From: Actinoallomurus liliacearum
GTDB taxonomy: Bacteria; Actinomycetota; Actinomycetes; Streptosporangiales; Streptosporangiaceae
Direction: 5' to 3'
Assembly: GCF_039542035.1 (NCBI RefSeq)
Contig: NZ_BAABHJ010000003.1
Location: 124,001-188,000 of the forward strand
Length of the DNA: 64,000 nucleotides
The first letter of the stretch is position 1. Each line of letters begins with the position of its first letter. A program made the translations under genes and the position numbers. The notes beneath the pieces are model-generated. The model searched no databases. It was not told where the DNA came from and saw only the letters and a list, made by a program, of their open reading frames with translations. Positions 16,356 through 24,129 of this stretch are shown here, piece after piece.

Positions 16356-16604
16356 CTACCAGCGCCGCTGTGGAGCGCCATGGCCGCCCGCTGGCGAGCA
16401 GCGCGCGAGCTGCTGTCGGGCGAGCGTCCCTGGCTCGCCGGGGATGTTGGCCAACCGCTCGACGTCCGTACGACGGTATTCACGGCCGCCGGAAGCGGTT
16501 CTCCGGTGGTGGAGCAGTCCATTGGCCCAGTGAGTGAGCTGCCACCGGCTGGCGCCGAAGACTTCTCTGACCTCGTGTTCGGGGAGCCACTCCGGCCCGT
16601 CCAG
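16356..16604 (-). CDS. HTH (MerR/excisionase-like) reading frame without a canonical start
   Basis: The frame reads DGPEWLPEHEVREVFGASRW, then QLTHWANGLLHHRRTASGG and REYRRTDVERL, which resembles a MerR/AlpA-type helix-turn-helix with its GG-x-x-R-Y-R-x-x-D-V signature. It is open from the TGA of the TPR gene (16626-16628) to a TAG at 16356, in the same frame as that gene. No ATG, GTG or TTG occurs before the HTH; the only candidate is a CTG at 16604 without an RBS. The coordinates given use that CTG. Options are a CTG start by coupling, TGA read-through fusing it to the TPR protein, or a decayed C-terminal domain or gene. The opposite strand also has an open frame, but it is less protein-like. 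Confidence 0.5.
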   Translation of the reverse strand: MDGPEWLPEHEVREVFGASRWQLTHWANGLLHHRRTASGGREYRRTDVERLANIPGEPGTLARQQLARCSPAGGHGAPQRRW

Positions 16605-16625
16605 CTGGAGAGACCATGAGCGCGT

Positions 16626-18020
16626 TCACGGGTTCTGCGGCACGAGCCGGTCAGCGACGCGTGCCGCCTCCGGAGCGCCCAACTGCTCGTAGATGACGTG
16701 CGCTTCGCGCAGGTGCCGCTGTTCGAGGTCGGTGTCGTCCATGTCGGCGGCCAGGTCGGCGAGTTCGACGAGGAGCCCGGCCTGCTGCTGGTGGGCGCTG
16801 GCGTCCCTGGCGAGTTCCAGGGCCGTCGTCAACGCCGTCCGCGCGTCGTCCAGGCGGCCGACGCGGCGGTAAGCGTGACCGAGCGGTCCCAGGCAGCGTG
16901 AGCGCAGGTAACCCTCCTTTGCCTGGAGGGCGAACCAGCCGTCCGCCTCGGTCAGGTGCTTGATGGCGCCGTGGTACAGCTCGGCGGCGATCGCGGCTTC
17001 GCCCAGATGGCGGGTCATGATCGCCGCGTCGCGCTCGTCTCCGAGGGCGTGATAGACGTCGCGGGCCGACTGGAAGTGCTCGGTGGCGACGACGTGCTGG
17101 TCGCGGCCGAGCAGGGCCAGGCCGAGCTGTTCCAGCGACGTGCCCTCGGCGTGGCGGTGACCCGTCGCCCGCGCGAGCTCCAGTGCCTGGTCGGCCAGCC
17201 CGGCAGCATGACCGAACTTGCGTTGCGTCAGGTAGGCGGACGCCTGACCTTGGAGCATCCGGGCTTCGGCTTGGGGGTCGCCGGCCGCTCGCGCAGCCTG
17301 GTGCCCGATCTCGTATATGAGGATCCACAGGTCGTAGTGGCGGTGACGGACGAACAGCGGCCAGGCCGCTTCGGCGATCTGCCAGGCGACGGCGTACTGG
17401 CCCCGTTTGCGTGCGGCTTCCGCGATGGCCGCCAGGTTGTACCGTTCGGTCTCCAGCCAATCGAGCGCGGTGGCTTCGGTGAACTGGGTGATGGGCGGTG
17501 CGGTGAAGACCGCGCCGAGGTACCAGCGGCCGCCGATGATCGCGCGGGCGGCGGCAGCGGCCATGCGCAGGTACCAGTAGGACTGCCGGGTCAGCGCGTT
17601 GGCGGCATCGTCGTGGCTGCCGTGTTTCAGGGAAGTGGCGCGGGCGTGGTCGGTCGTCACGTCGTGGAAGAAATAGCGGCCGTGCTGTTCGTCCATGAGC
17701 CGGGCCTCGACGAGCTGTTCCAGCCGGTCCGTGGCGGCCTCGACGGTGCGGCCGAGGAGGGCGGCGGCACCCTCAGGGCTGGTATCTGTCCCCGGGTTTC
17801 GGCTGAGCAGCCGGTACGCGCGGCGGGTCTCGTCGGGAAGGGCGTTGTAGGCGCTGTCGAATACGGTCATTGCTCCGTCATCAGGGTCGGGATCGGGTGG
17901 GATGGAACCTGGCGTGAGGCTGGTGATCTGCCAGTCGGGGTGGGTCGCGAGGGCTGCTGCACTGAGGCAGACGGCCAAGGGCAGGCGGCCGCAGGGGTGC
18001 AGCTGTGACACGAGGTTCAC
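16626..18020 (-). CDS. NB-ARC-remnant/TPR protein
   Basis: 464 residues. The N-terminus (CGRLPLAVCLSAAALATHPDW) corresponds to the GLPLAL helix near the end of an NB-ARC ATPase. It is followed by a winged-helix region (VFDSAYNALPDETRRAYRLLSRNPG...LLGRTVEAATDRLEQLV...YFFHDVTTDHA) and then tetratricopeptide repeats to the end, as in AfsR/GutR-type regulators. The P-loop half of the ATPase is absent, and the preceding gene supplies an Xre HTH instead. The GTG at 18020 overlaps the xre stop (GTGA). Probably a partner of that regulator. An HTH-like frame follows the stop codon in the same phase. Confidence 0.75.
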   Translation of the reverse strand: MNLVSQLHPCGRLPLAVCLSAAALATHPDWQITSLTPGSIPPDPDPDDGAMTVFDSAYNALPDETRRAYRLLSRNPGTDTSPEGAAALLGRTVEAATDRLEQLVEARLMDEQHGRYFFHDVTTDHARATSLKHGSHDDAANALTRQSYWYLRMAAAAARAIIGGRWYLGAVFTAPPITQFTEATALDWLETERYNLAAIAEAARKRGQYAVAWQIAEAAWPLFVRHRHYDLWILIYEIGHQAARAAGDPQAEARMLQGQASAYLTQRKFGHAAGLADQALELARATGHRHAEGTSLEQLGLALLGRDQHVVATEHFQSARDVYHALGDERDAAIMTRHLGEAAIAAELYHGAIKHLTEADGWFALQAKEGYLRSRCLGPLGHAYRRVGRLDDARTALTTALELARDASAHQQQAGLLVELADLAADMDDTDLEQRHLREAHVIYEQLGAPEAARVADRLVPQNP

Positions 18021-18505
18021 CAGACATCTCCGGTGTTGGGCTCACGCACTGCCACGCTGGTGCTGTTGCTGGACAGCGTGCTGCCGGTGATCTCGTCAAA
18101 CAGGGTGCGATACCGCTCGACAGAACCAGCGTCCTCGACGAGAAGCTCCGTCTGCCGGGTCCACACTTGTACGAAGGAGGTGCCGCTGACGGGCTCGACG
18201 AGCGTGAAGATCCTGACGGCGGCAGCTCCTGCGCTGATGTCGTGAATGACTTCGTTCAACGCGTGCAGCTGAGGGTGTCTGCCTTCCGCGCGGGCGGCCC
18301 TAACCCAGGCCTTCAGCTCCTCAGCTGATATGAGAGCGTCGCCGTTCTCAATCCGGGATACGAACGGCTGGCTCAGTCCTGTCTCCGCCTGCATCTTCCG
18401 CTGGCTCAGGCCAGCGAGCGTCCTGAGCGCCTTCAGCTCTGAGCCGAGCTGACGACACAGAGGAAGGCGCTGCGCCGAAGACGAAAGGTTCCCCCGGCTA
18501 GTCAT
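18017..18505 (-). CDS. Xre family regulator
   Basis: 162 residues with an Xre/Cro helix-turn-helix at about 20-75 (LGSELKALRTLAGLSQRKMQAETGLSQPFVSRIENGDALIS). A C-terminal region (AAAVRIFTLVEPVSGTSFVQVWTRQTELLVEDAGSVERYRTLFDEI) is like that of small actinobacterial Xre proteins that sit beside TPR/NB-ARC genes. The ATG at 18505 overlaps the upstream stop by eight bases; its own stop overlaps the TPR gene start. It is the likely regulator of the lanthipeptide operon, being encoded in it. Confidence 0.88.
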   Translation of the reverse strand: MTSRGNLSSSAQRLPLCRQLGSELKALRTLAGLSQRKMQAETGLSQPFVSRIENGDALISAEELKAWVRAARAEGRHPQLHALNEVIHDISAGAAAVRIFTLVEPVSGTSFVQVWTRQTELLVEDAGSVERYRTLFDEITGSTLSSNSTSVAVREPNTGDVW

Positions 18506-18740
18506 CGAACTGAACTCTGGGAACGATGCGGGCCGTATGGGCGCTGGATACGTCGGCGAGCTGGGCCATACGGCACAGGCTGATGAGGGTGTTTGTGTCG
18601 CCGGCGTCGATGATTGTGCTTGCTCGCGTGCAGGCCCCGAATGCGGTCAGACCACCGTGATACGGCGCTCGCACGATGACCCAGCCGGGGAGCCGGCGCT
18701 GCACCTGGGCGACGATCGCCGCCATCTGCTGGTCACGCAT
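18498..18740 (-). CDS. Small hypothetical protein
   Basis: 80 residues (MRDQQMAAIVAQVQRRLPGWVIVRAP...). The pattern of helix, W, strand and a TLISLCRMAQL helix suggests a small alpha/beta fold. Both ends overlap neighbours by eight bases (ATGCGTGA upstream, ATGACTAG downstream), implying coupled translation. Its place next to the Methyltransf_19/small-protein/Xre set is typical of actinomycete regulatory cassettes. No function known to me. Confidence 0.7.
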   Translation of the reverse strand: MRDQQMAAIVAQVQRRLPGWVIVRAPYHGGLTAFGACTRASTIIDAGDTNTLISLCRMAQLADVSSAHTARIVPRVQFDD

Positions 18741-19053
18741 CGGCGGACTCCTCGACGCGTCCGGCGACGACGTTCGCTATTCGCCGCGCGGCATAGCCGA
18801 TCTCGGCGGCAGGGGAGAACGGCTCAATGTCCGGCTCCGGTCTGGGCTCGCCGCGGATGACGGGACGCGGGCCGAGCCAGAGCCAGCACCACATCGGCTC
18901 GCCGTCGATGTCCTGGAGTCGCACGCTCTGAATGAGGCGGGCGTCGGCGTTGGTCGCCGTCACGCAGGCGCCGTCGACCCTGACCCGCAGGCCCCTTTCC
19001 TCCAGGGCCGCAGAGAGACGGTCGATGAGTATGCGCTCGCGCTGGTCAGCCAT
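18733..19053 (-). CDS. Small hypothetical protein
   Basis: 106 residues from the ATG at 19053, which has AGGAGGAC upstream; a longer frame upstream lacks an RBS. It reads like a small alpha/beta protein (LIDRLSAALEERGLRVRVDG, MWCWLWLGPRPV, AAEIGYAARRIANVV). It overlaps the methyltransferase stop by eight bases and the next gene's start by eight bases. Together with the 80-residue protein it may form a complex, but no family is recognised. Confidence 0.72.
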   Translation of the reverse strand: MADQRERILIDRLSAALEERGLRVRVDGACVTATNADARLIQSVRLQDIDGEPMWCWLWLGPRPVIRGEPRPEPDIEPFSPAAEIGYAARRIANVVAGRVEESADA

Positions 19054-19873
19054 GGCGTTCGTCCTCCTGCTTCCGGCCGACCCCACCCAGGAACGGAACC
19101 GTTAAAGCCTGGGAACCAGGACGTCTCCACCTCGACACGGGAATCAGGCCAGGGCGGACGAGTTGAAAGCCCGAGAAGAAGCGCTCGATCTCTTCTCGAG
19201 TGCGGGGCACGGCGGGAGCACTTGCCTCGTTGTAGACCTCGGCCGCGTGCTGCGTGTGCTGGTTGAGCTCGGCGTGGCTGAGCACGAGGTAGCTGCCGGG
19301 GGCCATCGCTGCGCGGAGCTTCGCGACCGCTCCGTACGGAGCCTCGTCATCGCGGACGAAATGCAGAACCGCGACCGCGAGGACACCGACGGGCTCGTCC
19401 CAGTCGATCAGCTTCTTGAGTTCGGGATGCTCGATGATGCCGTCGGGGTTGCGAAGATCCGCCTGGACGATCGTCGTTCTGTCGTTGGTCGCCAGCAAGG
19501 CGTGGCCGTGGGCCAGGACGAGCGGGTCATTGTCCACGTACACGACGCGGGTCTCGCGCGCGCGTTGCTGGGCGACCTCGTGGGTGTTGGTCAGCGTGGG
19601 CAGTCCGGCGCCGATGTCGACGATCTGCCGGATCCCAACGGCGTGGAGGTATCTGACTGCTCGCTGGAGGAACACACGGTTCTCTTTGGCGATCAACGGC
19701 AGGTTCGGAACCCGCTTGATGGCCTCCTTAGCGGCTTCTCGATCAGCCGGACCGTTGTCTTTGCCGCCGAGGTAGTAGTCGTACATGCGAGCCGGGCTCG
19801 GCTGAAGCGGGTTATATGCGAGTTGGCCTAGGCCGTTTTGCGCTGTTTGCGCTGTGATCCGTCTTTGCCCCAT
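19046..19873 (-). CDS. SAM-dependent methyltransferase, Methyltransf_19 (DUF574) family
   Basis: 275 residues from the ATG at 19873, which has ACAGGACA upstream; an ATG six codons earlier has no RBS. Family hallmarks in order are SPARMYDYYLGGKDNGPADR, ENRVFLQRAVRYLHAVGIRQIVDIGAGLPT (SAM motif I), VVYVDNDPLVLAHGHALL and VGVLAVAVLHFVRDDEAP. The family is abundant in actinomycetes and has no firmly known substrate. It heads the overlapping gene run leading to the lanthipeptide genes. A paralogue lies at 31965-32780. Confidence 0.92.
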   Translation of the reverse strand: MGQRRITAQTAQNGLGQLAYNPLQPSPARMYDYYLGGKDNGPADREAAKEAIKRVPNLPLIAKENRVFLQRAVRYLHAVGIRQIVDIGAGLPTLTNTHEVAQQRARETRVVYVDNDPLVLAHGHALLATNDRTTIVQADLRNPDGIIEHPELKKLIDWDEPVGVLAVAVLHFVRDDEAPYGAVAKLRAAMAPGSYLVLSHAELNQHTQHAAEVYNEASAPAVPRTREEIERFFSGFQLVRPGLIPVSRWRRPGSQALTVPFLGGVGRKQEDERHG

Positions 19874-19979
19874 AGGGTGTCCTGTCCGCATGCCGTGTTC
19901 GGTTCATTGCGATCCGTTGAGGCAGTGACGGTATGAGAGCCAGTCAGGGCCGAGGGGCACAGTTTGTGCCCCCATGTTC

Positions 19980-21212
19980 TTAGACCAGGAGACCCACTCG
20001 ATCCGCAAGGTCGTTGGCATCGCGGCGGAGTTCTCGCGGCCCTTCGGTAGTCAATTCGAGCAAGATCCGGCGTGCGTGGCCGTTGTAACGAATGGTCTCC
20101 GGTGCGACAACGTAAGCCTCGCTCAGGCTCCCGAGTGCGCTCCGTTTGTCGTTGTTGAGGTGGTATGCCCGAGCGACCTCGATAAGGTGCCGGCCGCGTC
20201 TGGGCTGGGACGGGATAGTCAGTCGTGCGGCGCGGCGTGCCTGCTGGCTGCTCTCGCCGCCCTGGCGCAGTTCGACTGCGATCGTGACCGCGTGAGCGCC
20301 CATGACGGCTCGGCTAAAGGAGGTCATCGGGTCGTAGTAGTCCCGTGGCAGTCGCTGTGCGACGTCGTTTGCCTCGTCCCAGAGGCGCCACGCCATGCCG
20401 TTCTCGCCCGCCCGTGCGGCTGTGTAGGCGTACGCGAACAGCAGGGCTCCCCACCTGGCGCGCAGACGGTGACCAGCGTCGTCCATGTATGGGCGGAGCA
20501 GATCCAAGGCCTGCTGATTGACGCCTTCGGCGATCTCGAAGTCGCCGGAGTCGCGGTGGGCCTCTACGAGGAGCCATGTCGCGCCGCCGAGTGCTTCTGG
20601 GTCATCGGCTTCCTGGGCGGCCGTCATCGCTCGTTCCGCGACGCGCCACAGTAGATCCGCGGCGGGTTGGTAGGCGAGGAAGAACTGCGCGAGGTTGTAG
20701 ACATCGGCGAGCATCGCCCGAGCGTGCCGTCGCTCATCACTTTCGTAGAGTTTCACGGCACGTTGTGCGTCTTTGATCAGGTCGGGAAGTAGTCGGCCGA
20801 GAACCGTTCGGTGATCGGGTGCTGCGTGGCGGGCTCGCCATGCAGCGTCAACACGAGCTTGCAGATGATCGAGCGGGGGAGGGGGAGCATCAGGGACGAC
20901 CAGGGTGTTGATGGCATCCCGTACGGCAGGGAGAGCGGGGTGCCCCGGACCAGCGAATAGATGGACCGGGGTGGACTGATTGCCGGTCAACTCTGCGAGG
21001 TCTCGCACACGGAGTGCCTCCGCAAGACGCAGCAGGACAGGGAGCTTCGGTTGTTGCAGACGTCCAGTCTCGATGCCCTTGACCCAGCTCCCAGATTTAC
21101 CGACGAGAGCTCCCAGAACCTCGCGGGTCATACCGCGACGGGTTCGCAGCATCTTGACCCGTTCCCCGAATGCGAGGTCTGCTCCGACTGAGTACGTGTT
21201 AGATTCGGGCAT
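19980..21212 (-). CDS. Xre family regulator with TPR-like C-terminal domain
   Basis: 410 residues. The N-terminal HTH spans about 14-75 (FGERVKMLRTRRGMTREVLGALVGKSGSWVKGIETGRLQQP). A long helical TPR-like sensor domain follows (ARAMLADVYNLAQFFLAYQPAADLLWRVAERAMTAAQEADDP and so on), of the type found in actinomycete regulators linked to Methyltransf_19 or natural-product genes. The ATG at 21212 has AGGAGG upstream. Its leader can form a long hairpin that includes the RBS region. Same strand as the lanthipeptide operon, 106 bp upstream of it; it may control that operon, which is inference. Confidence 0.9.
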   Translation of the reverse strand: MPESNTYSVGADLAFGERVKMLRTRRGMTREVLGALVGKSGSWVKGIETGRLQQPKLPVLLRLAEALRVRDLAELTGNQSTPVHLFAGPGHPALPAVRDAINTLVVPDAPPPPLDHLQARVDAAWRARHAAPDHRTVLGRLLPDLIKDAQRAVKLYESDERRHARAMLADVYNLAQFFLAYQPAADLLWRVAERAMTAAQEADDPEALGGATWLLVEAHRDSGDFEIAEGVNQQALDLLRPYMDDAGHRLRARWGALLFAYAYTAARAGENGMAWRLWDEANDVAQRLPRDYYDPMTSFSRAVMGAHAVTIAVELRQGGESSQQARRAARLTIPSQPRRGRHLIEVARAYHLNNDKRSALGSLSEAYVVAPETIRYNGHARRILLELTTEGPRELRRDANDLADRVGLLV

Positions 21213-21214
21213 AG

Positions 21215-21262
21215 GCCCTGCACCTCCTGAAGCTTCGACAACCTCAGGCTACGGTGCAGGGC
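21215..21262 (-). promoter_or_regulatory. Long inverted repeat in the xre/TPR gene leader
   Basis: GCCCTGCACC (21215-21224) and GGTGCAGGGC (21253-21262) are perfect 10-bp arms. Inside them CCTGA (21226-21230) pairs with TCAGG (21244-21248), and GAAGCTTC forms a small inner palindrome. In the mRNA the 3' arm ends two bases before the start codon and takes in the end of the ribosome-binding site. It could hide the RBS or, as DNA, bind the autoregulator. Confidence 0.6.
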
Positions 21263-21410
21263 TTTACGTTTGGACCCCCTCGGCGCAGATCCGGCCATCC
21301 GGAGCGGTGACCGAGCGGTCACCGGCGCTTGAAATCCCTATATTTCGGAACTACGGCCGCCGGACGCTCGACGCCGCGGTGGTCCGTACGTCGGACGGAT
21401 CATCCGGCGG

Positions 21411-22589
21411 TCAGCAGCCGATGCGTTGTGACCCGACGGCGACGTCGTCGAACCAGAGGGTGTCCCGCGCGCCGCCGTAGCTCTCCCAGCCGAGCCGCAG
21501 GTCGGTGGGGTGCGGTCGCCAGTTCGCCCGGCTCAGCCACTGGCGGTCGACGTCCGGCGTCGGGGTGCCGTCCAGGTGCAGGCCGGCCACCTCGGTCCCG
21601 TCCAGCCAGGTGCTCATGGTGCCGTCCGTCCCGTTGATCGCGAACTCCACGCAGGACCACCGGTTCACGGGGAGCGGAACGCTCATCGCGACGCCGGTCG
21701 GGCTCTGCTCGGGCAGGGTCGCGTCGTCCGACTCGCGGTTCCACTGCAGCGCCTGGTTCTGGCCGCCGAGCCGCAGGTGCCGGTTGCCGTCGGCCGCGTC
21801 GGTCAGCGTGGTGAAGGCGACGTGGCCGGCGGGCAGCGCCTGGGTGTGCCGGACGTAGTAGCGCACGTAGATCACCGAACCGGCCGCGGCCACTCCCGTC
21901 GTGTTGACCGCGAAGGCGTGGTCGCAGTAGGTCGCGCCGCCGTCCACCCGGAGCGAGGTCGTACCGCCGTGCGCCTGGGTGTGGTCGACGGCGACCGTTC
22001 CGGTGCCCTGGCAGTCGGGGTAGGACGGCTGCCAGGCGCCGGACGGCGTCGAGCCGGTCTGGTTCTCGAATCCGTCGCAGAAGGCCGCCTGGGCGCACGA
22101 CGTCGGCGGCGTGGGAGTCGGCGTCGGAGTCGGGGTGCCGTCTCCCTCACAGCTCGCGCCGTTCACCGCGAAGTCGGCCGGGACCGCGTTCTGGCCGCTG
22201 AACGTCCCCTGGAACCCGAAGCTCGTCGACGCACCGGTCGCCAGCGCGCCGTTGTACCCGCTGTCCCGGGCGGTGACGGCCTGCCCGGACTGGGTGACCT
22301 GCGCGTTCCACACGGAGGTGACCTTCTGGTCGCCGGCGAACGTCCAGGTCAGCGTCCAACTCGTGACCGGGGCCGCGTTGTTGGTGACGGTGACCTGGGC
22401 AGTGAAGCCGCCGGTCCACTGGTTGACGGTGTACGTGACCGCGCAGGGCGGCGCGGCCGACGCCGGCCCGGCGCCGGGCAGCACGAGCGAGACCACCAGG
22501 ATGATCGCTCCCACCACCGCCGAGGCGGCCCTGTACGGCCACGTGCGCGGCCGGGAGATCACGGGTCGGGTCTTCGCTGGGCCGGGCAT
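21411..22589 (-). CDS. Secreted CBM2 protein with Cip1-like catalytic core
   Basis: 392 residues. The signal peptide ends near ASA at residue 46. It is followed by a family 2 cellulose-binding module (CAVTYTVNQWTGGFTAQVTVTNNAAPVTSWTLTWTF ... SFGFQGTFSG), a Thr-Pro linker and a C-terminal beta-sandwich domain (FCDGFENQTGS, LRVDGGATYCDHAFAVNT, RDTLWFDDVAVGSQ). That domain resembles fungal Cip1, which is linked to cellulose degradation and reported as a glucuronan lyase type. The ATG at 22589 has GAGGAG upstream. It acts outside the cell on plant polysaccharide. CBM2 assignment is strong; Cip1 likeness is from memory of motifs. Confidence 0.85.
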   Translation of the reverse strand: MPGPAKTRPVISRPRTWPYRAASAVVGAIILVVSLVLPGAGPASAAPPCAVTYTVNQWTGGFTAQVTVTNNAAPVTSWTLTWTFAGDQKVTSVWNAQVTQSGQAVTARDSGYNGALATGASTSFGFQGTFSGQNAVPADFAVNGASCEGDGTPTPTPTPTPPTSCAQAAFCDGFENQTGSTPSGAWQPSYPDCQGTGTVAVDHTQAHGGTTSLRVDGGATYCDHAFAVNTTGVAAAGSVIYVRYYVRHTQALPAGHVAFTTLTDAADGNRHLRLGGQNQALQWNRESDDATLPEQSPTGVAMSVPLPVNRWSCVEFAINGTDGTMSTWLDGTEVAGLHLDGTPTPDVDRQWLSRANWRPHPTDLRLGWESYGGARDTLWFDDVAVGSQRIGC

Positions 22590-22708
22590 GACTGCTCCTC
22601 ACCGGGACGGTGCGTACGCGCCGGAGCGCGTACGCACCAGAGTGAGTCGGCCACACCCACCCGGCAAGGATCTTCCATTTTCCTTTCACGCCCGAGGGCG
22701 GTGGCCGG

Positions 22709-23149
22709 TCAGCGCGTGGGCGTCCAGCCGTGCAGGCGCATCAGGACGGCGGCGACGTGGGCGAACCGCTCGCCGTCGAGGATCGCGCCCTCCCGGCGGA
22801 TGTCGTCCTCGTCGAGCGCGAACACGCGGTCCAGGCGCAGGTACGACGGGCGGCCGTCGCGGTCCCACGCGCCCGAGCCGAGCTCCAGCCAGTCCGGGTC
22901 GTCGCCGTGGTCACGGCTGGACAGCATCAGCGCGAGCAACCGGCGGCCGTGCCGGCCGACGACCAGCAGCGGCCGGTCCTTCCCGCGCGCCGGGTCCTCC
23001 TCGTAGGGCACCCACGCCCACACGATCTCGCCGGGATCCGCGAGGCCGTCGAGGTCCGGGGAGTACTCGAGGGTCGCCGCCCGCTCGGGGGTGTAGATCT
23101 CGCGCACCGCGCCGTGCGCGGGCCGCGGGTCTTCGCCTTGATCGAACAT
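22709..23149 (-). CDS. PemK/MazF-like protein
   Basis: 146 residues with the PemK-type opening DPGEIVWAWVPYEEDPARGKDRPLLVVGR. This is the SH3-like barrel start of MazF/PemK mRNA interferases, followed by LLALMLSSRDH and SYLRLDRVFALDEDDI. The acidic N-terminal extension and absence of an adjacent antitoxin suggest the actinobacterial orphan class. RNase activity is not proven. No RBS stronger than usual is visible at the ATG at 23149. Confidence 0.75.
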   Translation of the reverse strand: MFDQGEDPRPAHGAVREIYTPERAATLEYSPDLDGLADPGEIVWAWVPYEEDPARGKDRPLLVVGRHGRRLLALMLSSRDHGDDPDWLELGSGAWDRDGRPSYLRLDRVFALDEDDIRREGAILDGERFAHVAAVLMRLHGWTPTR

Positions 23150-23233
23150 CCGGGCAGCCTATCCGGCCATCCAGCCGGTTCCGCGCCGCTCGGTCGGCGG
23201 GGGCTCGGTCTGCGGGGGCCGGTCGGGCGGCGC

Positions 23234-23857
23234 TCAGTCGGCGGTGGGGTTCGGATGGTGGCCGAGGCGGAGGCCGCCGATCATCTGGGAGACGAACTCG
23301 TCGTCTGCGGGGCCGTCGCCGAGGAGCATCTTCATGAACGCGTGGTTGAAGCAGGCGCCGATGAGGAGCCGGGCGGCCGCCGTGCAGTCCACGTCCGCGG
23401 CGATCCGCCCGAGGTCGCGTTCGCCGGCGAGGTAGCCCGTGACTTCGGCGTACGCCGCCTGCGGGCCCAGGTCATGGCTCTGGAACACCTGCCGGAGCCG
23501 CACGATCTGGTCGGAGCTGGCGAGGATCGACACCTTCGCCGCCAGGATCTCCCGGTAGAAGCCGATGGTCGCCTGCGCGGCGACGACCAGGTTGTCGGCG
23601 ACCTCGCCCCGGCCCACCCGTGCGCCCAGGTCCTTCATGACGCGCGCGAAGACGGGAAGGCGGTCCTGCAGGAGGGCGAGGTAGAGCGTCACCGCGGACG
23701 GGTCGGATCCGTCCACGACCGGCCGGCCGCCGGTCCCGTCGGCCGGGGCGGGGGCCGGCCGCAGGATGTCGGCGGCCGCCCCGAGCACCTGATGCCGTAC
23801 GGCGTCGCCGTGTCCGCTCGCCGACGAGGACCACGCCGACTGATCATCCGTTCCCAT
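23234..23857 (-). CDS. TetR-like protein with a lost DNA-binding domain
   Basis: 207 residues from the ATG at 23857. Helix 1 of a TetR HTH begins (GDAVRHQVLGAAADIL). The recognition-helix region is then replaced by a Pro/Ala/Gly/Asp-rich stretch (RPAPAPADGTGGRPVVDGSD) before the polypeptide resumes as a TetR_C-like helical domain (LYLALLQDRLPVFARVMKDLG, LVVAAQATIGFYREILAAKVSILASSDQIVRLRQVF, LIGACFNHAFM). It thus lacks the usual DNA-contact helices. It may be decayed, or may still dimerise with another TetR protein. A 10-bp palindrome lies in its upstream region. Confidence 0.7.
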   Translation of the reverse strand: MGTDDQSAWSSSASGHGDAVRHQVLGAAADILRPAPAPADGTGGRPVVDGSDPSAVTLYLALLQDRLPVFARVMKDLGARVGRGEVADNLVVAAQATIGFYREILAAKVSILASSDQIVRLRQVFQSHDLGPQAAYAEVTGYLAGERDLGRIAADVDCTAAARLLIGACFNHAFMKMLLGDGPADDEFVSQMIGGLRLGHHPNPTAD

Positions 23858-23896
23858 GGCGATCAAGGATCTTGCGGGAGACCGGCCCCGTCAACG

Positions 23897-23906
23897 CGAA
23901 CGTTCG
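23897..23906. promoter_or_regulatory. Short perfect palindrome upstream of the TetR-like gene
   Basis: CGAACGTTCG is a perfect 10-bp palindrome 40 bp upstream of the ATG at 23857 and 224 bp before the permease gene. It could be a remnant operator. The length is short enough to arise by chance. Confidence 0.3.
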
Positions 23907-24129
23907 AAAGATCAGTAGCCGAAGTGCGTCCGATGGTGCCGGGTTCGCACGACCCCGGCGGGCGCGACGGCGGACCGCACCGAAGGATGTCCGGGATACC
24001 CGCCGATGCCTGGAACCTCAGGTTTCCCTCAAACGTCTTGGGCCGCGTCGCCGCGTGGGGGGATCCTCGACCAAATCTCGCGAGACAACCCCCCTCCCCG
24101 CGACCTCGCGCACTGAGATGGAGTGATCC

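Noticed and set aside
16320..16619. A plus-strand frame of 99 codons opposite the HTH frame.
   Set aside because: It lacks domain-like sequence, all neighbours are on the minus strand, and the minus-strand frame reads as a clear HTH.
9606..21212. A possible mobile island around the lanthipeptide genes.
   Set aside because: Base use looks slightly different, but I found no integrase, transposase, direct repeats or tRNA at the edges.
22709..23149. A toxin-antitoxin pair with the PemK-like protein.
   Set aside because: No small antitoxin frame with RBS overlaps or abuts it on the same strand.
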